Positions 27,698 to 35,575 of a DNA stretch of 64,000 nt are shown here, one piece after another. The translations under genes were made by a program, and so were the position numbers. Every line of letters begins with the position of its first letter. The stretch's first letter is position 1. The notes beneath the pieces are model-generated. The model ran no database searches. It was not told the origin of the DNA and worked only from the letters and a program-made list of their open reading frames with translations. Source of the DNA: Acidimicrobiia bacterium (GTDB lineage: Bacteria > Actinomycetota > Acidimicrobiia > Acidimicrobiales > Poriferisodalaceae); contig JAJECP010000030.1 of the NCBI GenBank assembly GCA_022821985.1, positions 32,013-96,012 of the forward strand. The letters are read 5' to 3'.

Positions 27698-29371
27698 ATG
27701 GCGTATGACCTGAAGATCACGGGCGGCACGATCATCGACGGGACGGGAGTGCCCCGCTACGTCGGCGACGTGGGCATCTCCGACGGCAAGGTGGTGGCGC
27801 TCGGCTCGGCGCCGGCAGAGGCCGCCGAGACCGTGGACGCCACCGGGCGCATCGTGTGCCCCGGGTTCGTCGACATCCACACCCACTACGACGCGCAGAT
27901 CATGTGGGACCGGCTGGTGAGCTGCTCGCCCTGGCACGGCGTCACCACCATCGTGATGGGCAACTGCGGGTTCTCCGTAGCGCCCACCCGGCCCGAGCAC
28001 CGCGATCTCATCATGCGCACGCTCGAGAACGTGGAGGGCATGAGCGTCGATGCGCTGCGCGCCGGCCTCGGCGACTGGGGCTTCGAGACCTTCCCGCAAT
28101 ACCTCGATGCGCTCGAAGCCAATGGCGCTGCGGTGAACATGGCGGCACTCATCGGCCACACCGCCGCCCGCATGTACGTCATGGGCGAAGAAGCAACCGA
28201 GCGCGAAGGCACGCCCGAAGAGATCGCCGCCCAGCGCGACCTGGTGGCAGAAGCGCTGCGGGCCGGTGCACTCGGCTTTGCCACGTCCAAGGCGTCGACC
28301 CACGTTGGCTACGAAGGGCGACCGGTACCGAGCCGCGCTGCGACCACCGACGAGATCGTCGAGATCGCCCAGGCGCTGGGCGATGTCGGCGGCGTGATGC
28401 AGGCCACGGTGGGACGGGGGCTCAACCACGACGAGTTCGCCCGGATTGCCGAGACCACGGGAGCACATGTGAGCTGGACGGCGCTGCTGGGCTCAGCCCG
28501 GGGGCCGGGCAGCCACCGCGCTGACCTGGAGCGTGCCCGCGAGATCGCCGACCGCGGACTGCCGGTCTTCCCGCAGGTCGCGGTGCAGCCCATCCAGTTC
28601 GAGATGAGCTGGAAGGCGCCGTTCATCTATGAAGCGCTGCGCTGCTTCAACCCAGTGTCACAGAGCGATCTGGAAGGCCGCAAGCGCTACTACGCCGACG
28701 CCGATTGGCGGGCCGAGTTCAAGGAGAAGGCCGGCAATGGCGGCAAGATCGGCGACCGCTGGGCGCGCACCGAGATCAGCTACCTGCCGCACAACCCCGC
28801 ACTCGAGGGCCGCAACATCCAGGAGATGGCCGACGAGGTGGGTCAAGACCCGGTGGATTGGGTGCTCGACGTGGCCCTCGAAGCCGATCTGGAGATGCGC
28901 ATCGTCCAGGACGTGATCAACCACGACCCTGACGACATCGACGAGCTGCTGCACGATCCCACGACGGTGATCGGGTTGTCCGACGCCGGAGCGCACGCCA
29001 GCCAGCTCTGCGACGCCAAGTACTCCACGGAGTTCCTGCAGACCTTCGTGCGAGGCCGGCAGAGCTTCGATCTCGAGACCGCCATCCACATGCTGACCCA
29101 GCGTCCTGCTGAGGTGTTCGGCATCTCCGACCGGGGCACGCTCGCCGAAGGCAAGCCCGCCGACGTGGTGGTGTTCGACGCCGACGAGGTCGGCCACCTG
29201 GGCAAGCGGCGGGTGTACGACCTGCCCGCCGGCGCAGACCGGCTGATCTCCGATGCGAAGGGCATCGATGCGGTCGTGGTGAACGGCACGATCATCCGCC
29301 GCGACAGTGCCGACGCGGTTGATCCGCATGGCCCGCTGCCGGGCAAGCTGCTGCGCAACGGCAAGGGCTGA
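27698..29371 (+). CDS. N-acyl-D-amino-acid deacylase/amidohydrolase
   Basis: The 557-aa metal-dependent amidohydrolase has GRIVCPGFVDIHTHYDAQI near residue 50, with the metal-binding HTH, GNCGFSVAPTRPEH, and the late ...LSDAGAHASQLCD aspartate motif and FGISDRGTLAEGKPADVVVFD. This fits the D-aminoacylase/D-glutamate deacylase branch, which removes acyl groups from D-amino acids. It may be expressed with the threonine aldolase 85 bases downstream. Confidence 0.9.
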   Translation: MAYDLKITGGTIIDGTGVPRYVGDVGISDGKVVALGSAPAEAAETVDATGRIVCPGFVDIHTHYDAQIMWDRLVSCSPWHGVTTIVMGNCGFSVAPTRPEHRDLIMRTLENVEGMSVDALRAGLGDWGFETFPQYLDALEANGAAVNMAALIGHTAARMYVMGEEATEREGTPEEIAAQRDLVAEALRAGALGFATSKASTHVGYEGRPVPSRAATTDEIVEIAQALGDVGGVMQATVGRGLNHDEFARIAETTGAHVSWTALLGSARGPGSHRADLERAREIADRGLPVFPQVAVQPIQFEMSWKAPFIYEALRCFNPVSQSDLEGRKRYYADADWRAEFKEKAGNGGKIGDRWARTEISYLPHNPALEGRNIQEMADEVGQDPVDWVLDVALEADLEMRIVQDVINHDPDDIDELLHDPTTVIGLSDAGAHASQLCDAKYSTEFLQTFVRGRQSFDLETAIHMLTQRPAEVFGISDRGTLAEGKPADVVVFDADEVGHLGKRRVYDLPAGADRLISDAKGIDAVVVNGTIIRRDSADAVDPHGPLPGKLLRNGKG

Positions 29372-29455
29372 GCAACCGGGCTGAACGGGTCCATCTGATC
29401 GGCCTTGCCCGGCCCACTCGTTGCACGGCGTAAGCCGCATGGCAGGCTTGCTGCC

Positions 29456-30460
29456 GTGATCGACCTGCGCTCCGACACTGTTTCCAAGCCGACGCCCGAA
29501 ATGCGGGCGGCCATGGCAGCCGCTGATGTCGGCGACGACGTGTGGGGCGACGATCCCACGGTGAACGAGCTCGAGCGCTACACCGCCGAATTGCTCGGCA
29601 AGGCGGCGGCACTGTACGTGCCGAGCGGCACCCAGTCGAACCTGTGCGGGCTGCTGGCGCATTGCGAGCGGGGCGACGAGTACATAGTGGGCCACCACGC
29701 CCACACCTACATGTACGAAGGCGGCGGCGCAGCGGTACTGGGCAGCATCCAGCCACAAACGGTGCCGACCGACGAGACGGGAATGCTGGATCTCGAAGCG
29801 GCCGAAGCAGCCGTGAAGCCCGACAACAGCCATTTCGCCCGCACCAAGCTGCTCTGCCTGGAGAACACCATCGACGGCATGGTGCTCACGCCGGCCCAGC
29901 ATCAGGAGGCCCGCGACTTCGCCGACCGCCACGGCCTCGGGCTGCACCTCGACGGTGCCCGCCTCTGGAACGCAGCGGTGTCGCTGGGCTGCTCCCCCGC
30001 CGAGGTGGCCGACCCGTTCGACACCGTGTCGGTGTGCCTGTCCAAGGGCTTGGGCGCTCCCGTCGGCTCAGTGCTGTGCGGCACCGATGAACTGGTCGGC
30101 CGGGCCCGTCGCTGGCGCAAGGTGCTGGGCGGCGGGATGCGTCAGGCCGGCATCATCGCTGCCGGCGGGCTGCATGCCCTGCAGCACCACATCGACCGGC
30201 TGGCCGACGATCACGCCAATGCGCAGCGGCTCGCAGCCGGGCTCGCAGCCATCGACGGCATCACCGTCACCGGCTGCAACACCAACATGGTGTTCTCACA
30301 GCTCGATCAGAACGACCCGACGCTCGGCAAGCGTGTCGAGGGCCGCGGCGTGCTGGCCGACTGGCGATTCGGGCGCTCCCGCATGGTGCTGCATCTCGAC
30401 ATCAGCGAGGCCGACGTCGACACTGCGCTCGAAGCCATCGCCGCTGAACTGGCCACCTGA
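29456..30460 (+). CDS. ltaE: low-specificity L-threonine aldolase
   Basis: The 334-aa PLP enzyme starts IDLRSDTVSKPTPEMRAAM, has NELERYTAELLGK, and carries the cofactor lysine in VCLSKGLGAPVGS. It cleaves threonine or allo-threonine to glycine and acetaldehyde. A GTG at 29456 gives the standard N-terminus; nothing upstream resembles the family. Confidence 0.94.
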   Translation: MIDLRSDTVSKPTPEMRAAMAAADVGDDVWGDDPTVNELERYTAELLGKAAALYVPSGTQSNLCGLLAHCERGDEYIVGHHAHTYMYEGGGAAVLGSIQPQTVPTDETGMLDLEAAEAAVKPDNSHFARTKLLCLENTIDGMVLTPAQHQEARDFADRHGLGLHLDGARLWNAAVSLGCSPAEVADPFDTVSVCLSKGLGAPVGSVLCGTDELVGRARRWRKVLGGGMRQAGIIAAGGLHALQHHIDRLADDHANAQRLAAGLAAIDGITVTGCNTNMVFSQLDQNDPTLGKRVEGRGVLADWRFGRSRMVLHLDISEADVDTALEAIAAELAT

Positions 30461-30506
30461 GATTCGCTTCGCGCGGATGCGATGCCAGACCTACGGTCAC
30501 GAGTAG

Positions 30507-30570
30507 GGCCAGCCTCTCCGAGTGCGAGCTACAACAAGCCTGCTCTGACCACACTCGGTTGAGGCTGGCC
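30507..30570. terminator. long near-perfect inverted repeat between convergent genes
   Basis: Arms of 18-19 bases (GGCCAGCCTCTCCGAGTG at 30507-30524, and its near-complement at 30552-30570) flank a 27-base loop. It sits between the convergent aldolase and monooxygenase genes, where a bidirectional terminator is expected. There is no T-run, and the loop is long for a rho-independent terminator, so a different role is possible. Confidence 0.5.
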
Positions 30571-30625
30571 TCCCGCACAACTATAGGCGGCGCCAAAGTC
30601 CCGAGCCTTCGAATTTTCGGTGCGC

Positions 30626-32755
30626 TCAGTCGGCGATGAGCTCCCGATCGGCCGTTCGCGGCTCGCAGACGTAGTCGTCGAGGTTGGCTTCGGAGGTCAT
30701 GGCGAAGTAGTCGACGTTGCGCCATGGCGAGTTGACCACGATGCGGCCAGCCTCGTTGCGGTAGTAGCTGGTCATGCCGGGATGCATCCACACCATGTTC
30801 TCGTGGGCATCGTCAACGCGGTCGCGATACTCGTCGTGGACATCTCGCCGCACTTCCACCGAGCCGAGCCCTTCGGCGCACATCTTGGCGATCATGTCCA
30901 TCACGTAGCGCACCTGCATCTCCACCACGAAGATCAGGCTGCCGCCGTGGCCGGGCTGCAGGTTCGGCCCGTACAGCGTGAAGAAGTTGGGAAAGTCGGG
31001 CGTGACCGTGCCCAAGTAGGCGCTGGCGTCGTCGTCGCCCCACGATTCGCGCAGGCTGCGGCCCGAGCGGCCGGTTGCCTCGTAGGTGGTGATGAACCGC
31101 AGCACGTCGAAGCCGGTGGCCAGCACCAGCACGTCGGCTTCGCGCTCGGTGCCATCCGCGGTGCGGATGGTTTGGCCGGAGATCTCGGCAATCGAATCGT
31201 CGACAAGCTCCACCTTGGGATTGCGCAGCATGCGGTACCAGCCGTTGTCCATCAGCATGCGCTTGCCGAACGGCGGGTAGGTGGGCAGCACCTTGTCCAG
31301 CAGCTCGTCTGCCCGGTCGCCCAGCTCGTCGATCACGTAGCGGGTGAAGTAGGCCCGGTGGGCGTCGTTCTGGGCGTTGAGCGACCGCTCGGGGTGCTCC
31401 CAGTCGGGGTCCTTCTGCAAGGCGGTGTGGATGCGGTCGTTGAACGTCCAGCCCAGCCGCACCCGGTACCAGGCCCGGTACAGCGGCACCGCCTCGAACA
31501 GGGTCCTCATGGCGTCGGGAACCGGCTTGCGGAACTGATCGAACGGCGCAGCCCAATGGTTGGACCGCTGGTAGATCGCCATCGATTCGACGTCGTGCTG
31601 GATCTCGGGTGCGGTCTGCATGCAGCTCGCCCCATTGCCCACGATCGCCACGCGCTTGCCGGCAACATCGGCATCGGCGGGCCAGCGTGCGGTGTGCCAC
31701 GTCTCGCCGCTCCAGGACTCGAGGCCTTCGATGTTGGGGCGGATCGGCGGGTTGAAGATGCCCGCGGCGCTGATGATGACGTTGGCCTCGATGATCTCGG
31801 TGGGACCGTCGACGCCTTGAGCATGACCGTTTGCTCCGGGTGCCGTTGCTGCGCCGTCGTCGCGGCGCCGCAGCCCTGTCTCGTCGGGCGTGGCGCTGAG
31901 GCCGAGCCGCCCGGTCTCCCAGCGGCCTTCGTTGTCGGCCACGTGGCGCACCTCGGCCCGCCAGACCTGCCGCTCGGCGTCGTAGCTGACACGCTCCACC
32001 GAGGTGTTGAAGCGGATGCTGTCGCGCACTTCGAAGTCGTCGGCCACCTTCTCGAGATAGCCGTGCAGCTCGTCGCGCAGGCAGAAATACATCTTCCAGT
32101 CGTGCGGGGCGAACGAGTACGAGTACAGGTGGTTCGGCGTGTCGACTCCGGCACCCGGGTAGCGGTTCTCCCACCACACGCCGCCAACCGTGCCGTTGCG
32201 TTCGACCACCTCGTAGGGCACGCCGGCCTGCTGCAGGTTGATGGCAGCGCACAGCCCAGAGGCACCAGCGCCGATCACCAGCACCTTGAAGCCAGGCGGC
32301 ACGTTGATCGGGTCGTGGTCGAGGAACTTGGCCAGGCCGAGCTGTGCGGCAGTGAAGGCGCCGTACTCGTCGGGCACGTGCTCGCCCATCGCGGTGCTGA
32401 GCATGCGCACGATCAACGCGTCGTCGGGCTCGCCGATCGCCATCGGGCGGCCGTCGCGCCATGCGGCAATGGCTTCGAGCGCAGCCTCCCGAACCTCTTG
32501 CTGATGCTCGGGAGCCAGGCCGCCCGTGTCGTTGTCGCCGAGTCCGGGCTGGCGCTTGGGCCGGTAGGGATCGTCGAGCCAATGCAGCTCGCCCGTCATC
32601 TGCACCAGCACCATCAGCAGCGTCGGGATGTTCGCCACAGCTACCGCAGCAGCAAGCGTCTCGTCGTCCACATCGGGGCGGCCCGCCGCCGTCGGGGCGC
32701 CGTAGTCGGCCGCATGGGCTCCGTTTGCTGCACTGGTTCCGGACATCTCTGACAT
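30626..32755 (-). CDS. flavin-containing Baeyer-Villiger-type monooxygenase with long N-terminal domain
   Basis: The 709-aa protein has a polar helical domain of about 150 residues, then FAD-binding LVIGAGASGLCAAINL near 160, GTVGGVWWENRYPGAGVD, and SWSGETWHTARWP, a form of the type I BVMO motif with Trp in place of the usual Phe. A second dinucleotide site follows (VAIVGNGASCMQ). The N-terminal extension is like that of hydroxyacetophenone monooxygenases. It would insert oxygen next to a ketone using NADPH and O2. The ketone is unknown. Confidence 0.9.
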   Translation of the reverse strand: MSEMSGTSAANGAHAADYGAPTAAGRPDVDDETLAAAVAVANIPTLLMVLVQMTGELHWLDDPYRPKRQPGLGDNDTGGLAPEHQQEVREAALEAIAAWRDGRPMAIGEPDDALIVRMLSTAMGEHVPDEYGAFTAAQLGLAKFLDHDPINVPPGFKVLVIGAGASGLCAAINLQQAGVPYEVVERNGTVGGVWWENRYPGAGVDTPNHLYSYSFAPHDWKMYFCLRDELHGYLEKVADDFEVRDSIRFNTSVERVSYDAERQVWRAEVRHVADNEGRWETGRLGLSATPDETGLRRRDDGAATAPGANGHAQGVDGPTEIIEANVIISAAGIFNPPIRPNIEGLESWSGETWHTARWPADADVAGKRVAIVGNGASCMQTAPEIQHDVESMAIYQRSNHWAAPFDQFRKPVPDAMRTLFEAVPLYRAWYRVRLGWTFNDRIHTALQKDPDWEHPERSLNAQNDAHRAYFTRYVIDELGDRADELLDKVLPTYPPFGKRMLMDNGWYRMLRNPKVELVDDSIAEISGQTIRTADGTEREADVLVLATGFDVLRFITTYEATGRSGRSLRESWGDDDASAYLGTVTPDFPNFFTLYGPNLQPGHGGSLIFVVEMQVRYVMDMIAKMCAEGLGSVEVRRDVHDEYRDRVDDAHENMVWMHPGMTSYYRNEAGRIVVNSPWRNVDYFAMTSEANLDDYVCEPRTADRELIAD

Positions 32756-32867
32756 CGCTCCCCCTCTGACCCAAGGGCCAGCGTAGGACGTTGCGCCGGA
32801 GCGGACCCGGTGTGCCGCAGCCGCTGCGTCGTAGCGGTCTCTCGGCGTGCCAGCTGATCAGGTCGCC

Positions 32868-33371
32868 TCAGGCCTGCTTAGTCAGCTCGCCCCTCAGGTG
32901 GTGCAGCAGCTCGTTGCGACCCACAGCTGCCATCCACAGCTCGGAGATCAGCGTCGGGTTGTCGGCAGTGCCTGTCCCGACGATGCTCAGCTCTCGGCGC
33001 ACCAGGGTGACCTCCTTGGCGGTCGGGGTCAGGCCCACGTGCTTGCTCGCCAGCTCGATCGCCAAGCCGTCCGATGTGGTGCGCACCCGTCCGAGACAGA
33101 TCTCGGTGACACCGGACGGCTGTGCGAGGGTGAGCTCGATCTGGCCGTCCCCCACGGCTCGCAGGTAGCCAGCCTCTGAGTGCAGCGGTTCGCCGGTGGC
33201 CGCGTTGCGAGTGCGCTGGGTCATCGACACGAACGGCTTGCCCACATGGCCGAACGTCAATTCCTCGGTGTAGGCGAATTCGTCGATGGTCGGGTACTGG
33301 CCCGTGCCCCCGCCCTGCCAGGTTCCCAGCAGCGGGGCGAGGGGCACGCAATGCGGGTGCAGCTCAGCCAT
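32868..33371 (-). CDS. nitrobindin/THAP4-like heme-binding beta-barrel protein
   Basis: The 167-aa protein has LLGTWQGGGTGQYPTIDEF at its start, the signature of the nitrobindin (DUF1794) family, a small heme-binding beta-barrel that can react with reactive nitrogen species. The C-terminal LLHHL holds histidine candidates for the heme ligand. A divergent FlK-type thioesterase gene lies 53 bases away. The physiological partner is unknown. Confidence 0.88.
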   Translation of the reverse strand: MAELHPHCVPLAPLLGTWQGGGTGQYPTIDEFAYTEELTFGHVGKPFVSMTQRTRNAATGEPLHSEAGYLRAVGDGQIELTLAQPSGVTEICLGRVRTTSDGLAIELASKHVGLTPTAKEVTLVRRELSIVGTGTADNPTLISELWMAAVGRNELLHHLRGELTKQA

Positions 33372-33424
33372 GGCCGCAACCTAGCGGGGAGCCCTCCCCG
33401 GTCAAGCCTCTAGGGTCTGCGGCC

Positions 33425-33775
33425 ATGAGCGCAGCCTTAGAGGTCGGATTCGGTGTCAACGAAACGCACCGGGTCACCGACGAGATGTCCCCGCCGCACC
33501 TGCCCAACAAGGTGCTGTCCACCCCTGACATGGTCCGTCTCATCGAAGGCACCTGCCTGTTTGGCGTCCAGCCGCACCTCGCGGAGAACCAGACGACCGT
33601 AGGCATCCACATCTGCGTCAGCCACGAGGCCGCTGTCGCCGCAGGCGAAGACGTCGTGGTGGCGGGCGAGATCAGCGAGATCGACCGCCGGCGCCTGGTG
33701 TTCGACATCAAGGTCACCCACGGCGACACGCTGATCTCCCAAGGCACCCACCAGCGGTTCATCGTGGGCGGGTGA
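33425..33775 (+). CDS. FlK-like hotdog-fold thioesterase
   Basis: The 116-aa protein matches the fluoroacetyl-CoA thioesterase-like family: STPDMVRLIEGTC with the conserved glutamate, VGIHICVSHEAAV with the histidine, and a hotdog-fold length. Members hydrolyse small acyl-CoA thioesters; the fluoroacetyl specificity is restricted to the name-giving enzyme. It ends nine bases from the convergent peroxiredoxin-like gene. Confidence 0.86.
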   Translation: MSAALEVGFGVNETHRVTDEMSPPHLPNKVLSTPDMVRLIEGTCLFGVQPHLAENQTTVGIHICVSHEAAVAAGEDVVVAGEISEIDRRRLVFDIKVTHGDTLISQGTHQRFIVGG

Positions 33776-33784
33776 GGAAAGGGG

Positions 33785-34273
33785 CTAGCCCTGGCGCTGC
33801 CTCATCTGCTGCACGAAGCGGATGATCCGCATCGTGTCGAGCGCGGTGAACCGCCCGATCGGCCCCGTCGAATAGCACGCTTGAGCCACCTTGCCGCTCG
33901 GGGACAGGATGAACCCGGTGGCGTGCAGGATGCCCCGCCCCTCCTCGGTGTAGGCGCCGGTCAGCGATGACACCTCGGCCATGTCTGCGCTGTGCAACAT
34001 CTTCACCGTTCGCAGCTGCAAGCCGTCGGAGAGGCCCTGCGTGGTCTCCTTGTCGTCCACGGAGAGCGCCACGACGCTGGCGCCGAGCGACTTGAGCAGC
34101 GAGCCGGCGCCGTCGAAGTCAACCAACTGTTGACGGCAGTACGGTCACCAGTGACCCCGGTACACCAACACCACACCCCAGCCATCGCCGAAGACGCCGG
34201 GGATCGTGACCTGCTGATCCTCGAGGTCAGCCAGCGTGAGTTCGGGGAATCGATCCCCGCTGTCGAGCTTCAT
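33785..34273 (-). CDS. predicted selenoprotein: peroxiredoxin/AhpC-TSA-like with UxxC motif
   Basis: The frame reads MKLDSGDRFPEL to VLVYRGHW, meets UGA (34145-34147), and continues in the same frame as PYCRQQLVDFDG. The family consensus is YRGxWCPYC, so the UGA replaces exactly the catalytic cysteine, giving W-U-P-Y-C with Sec at 43 and Cys at 46. The total of 162 residues is a normal single-domain length, and the second half still has ALSVDDKET and ILHATGFILSPSG. A SECIS-like hairpin follows (see next feature). A sense-codon reading would lose the active site, and a TTG restart at 34126 would give a protein with no active site. AGGAAGG precedes the ATG. Such proteins reduce peroxides or thiols. 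Sec use needs SelA/SelB/SelC/SelD elsewhere in the genome. The alternative is a nonsense mutation. Confidence 0.78.
34118..34134 (-). promoter_or_regulatory. candidate bacterial SECIS hairpin
   Basis: On the mRNA, GUCAAC-AGUUG-GUUGAC is a perfect six-pair stem with a five-base apical loop, starting ten bases after the UGA. A GU sits at loop positions 2-3, 17 bases after the UGA. Bacterial SECIS elements lie directly downstream of UGA with a small loop containing a G or GU at this distance, as in Escherichia coli fdhF. The hairpin falls inside codons of the conserved region, so some pairing may arise by chance. Confidence 0.65.
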
Positions 34274-34402
34274 GGCTTCACGCACCTTCCTGCCGTCGCC
34301 AGCGGACGCTACCGCCGAGTGCGTCGTTGAGTCCCACGACCACTCGCCGCTGACGGCAATACTGGCAGTCTGCGCTGAGAGGCGCGAGAGGGGGCGTGCA
34401 GC

Positions 34403-35536
34403 ATGATCGACTGGCTCGGCATCGGCCATCTATTCGAATTGACCGCCGGCGAGGCGGTGCTGGGGTTCCTCACGCCGCTGTTCGTCTGCGCCTTCGCATT
34501 CGTGGCGCACATGATCCTGCCCGCCCGTCGCGTGACGGGCTACGCCACCAACCGCGACACCGGCGAGCCCCGCAGCTACCGACTCAACGGCATCTTGGTG
34601 TTCGTGCTTGCCCACATCGTGTGGGCGTTCGAGCTGTTCGGGCTGCCACGAGACTGGTTCTACCGGTCGACCATGTACGCAATCGCAGGCGGGGTGATCA
34701 CCGCCGCCATCGCGACCGTCTTCGTGGTGTTCAGCCAGCCCGAGGGCGAACAGAAGAACCCGTTGAAGGCGTTCTATCTCGGACGTGCGCAGGAGTTGCA
34801 GTTCTTCAACAACCGCTTCGACCTCAAGATGTACTTCTACATCGTCGGCGGCACGATGCTTTCCCTCAACGCTTGGTCCGCGTTGGCCTGGCACGCCGAC
34901 TTCGTCGACGACGTCAACCCCGGCCTGGTCCTCTACGTCATCATCAACTCTTTCTACGTCTTCGACTACTTCGTGTGGGAGCGAGTGCAGCTCTACACCT
35001 ACGACCTCATCCACGAGAACGTCGGGTTCAAGCTCGTCTGGGGCGGGCCCTTCGTGTGGGGCTGGATGTTCGTGCTGCCGCTGTGGGGCTTGGCGAAGCA
35101 CCCCGATCCAGGCTTCTCTGGCGGACCGATGTACCTCTGGCTCATCGGCAGCGCAGTGCTGTTCGTGGCGGGCTGGGTGATCTCCCGCGGCTCCAACATG
35201 CAGAAATACACGTTCAAGCGCTGGCCCGAACGCTCCTTCCTCGGCATCAAGCCGGAGGTGATCGTGGCGGGCGACCGCAAGATCCTCTGCAGCGGGTTCT
35301 GGGGGAAGGCCAGGCACTTCGGCTACTTCGGCGAGGCCCTGTACGGGCTGTCCAACGCCTTGGCGTTCGGGCACTTCACCAACCTGTGGGCCTGGAGCTA
35401 CTTGATCATGATCGCGACCTTCTTCGTTCCCCGCCAATTCGAGGACGACAAGGTCTGCGCCGAGAAGTACGGCGCGGAGAAGTGGGCCGAATACCAGGCC
35501 CGGGTTCCGTACCGGATCCTTCCCGGCATCTTCTAG
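34403..35536 (+). CDS. ERG4/ERG24-type sterol reductase-like membrane protein, copy 1
   Basis: The 377-aa protein has about nine hydrophobic segments and the C-terminal signature of sterol C14/C7/C24(28) reductases: QKYTFKRWPERSFLGI, ILCSGFWGKARHFGYFGE and a closing EKYGAEKWAEYQARVPYRILPGIF. In eukaryotes these NADPH enzymes reduce sterol double bonds at the ER. Copy 2 starts 39 bases downstream, giving a tandem pair. ATG follows GAGAGGGGG. In bacteria this family is sparse; the substrate here could be a sterol, hopanoid-like lipid or another isoprenoid. The divergent neighbour is the predicted selenoprotein. Confidence 0.82.
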   Translation: MIDWLGIGHLFELTAGEAVLGFLTPLFVCAFAFVAHMILPARRVTGYATNRDTGEPRSYRLNGILVFVLAHIVWAFELFGLPRDWFYRSTMYAIAGGVITAAIATVFVVFSQPEGEQKNPLKAFYLGRAQELQFFNNRFDLKMYFYIVGGTMLSLNAWSALAWHADFVDDVNPGLVLYVIINSFYVFDYFVWERVQLYTYDLIHENVGFKLVWGGPFVWGWMFVLPLWGLAKHPDPGFSGGPMYLWLIGSAVLFVAGWVISRGSNMQKYTFKRWPERSFLGIKPEVIVAGDRKILCSGFWGKARHFGYFGEALYGLSNALAFGHFTNLWAWSYLIMIATFFVPRQFEDDKVCAEKYGAEKWAEYQARVPYRILPGIF

Positions 35537-35575
35537 CGCCGACTGGCCGCAGCGGCACCGGAGAGGAGGCCACCC

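Noticed and set aside
30620..32752. Long open frame on the plus strand opposite the monooxygenase
   Set aside because: It is antisense to a clearly conserved gene and is low-complexity, a normal effect of GC-rich codon use.
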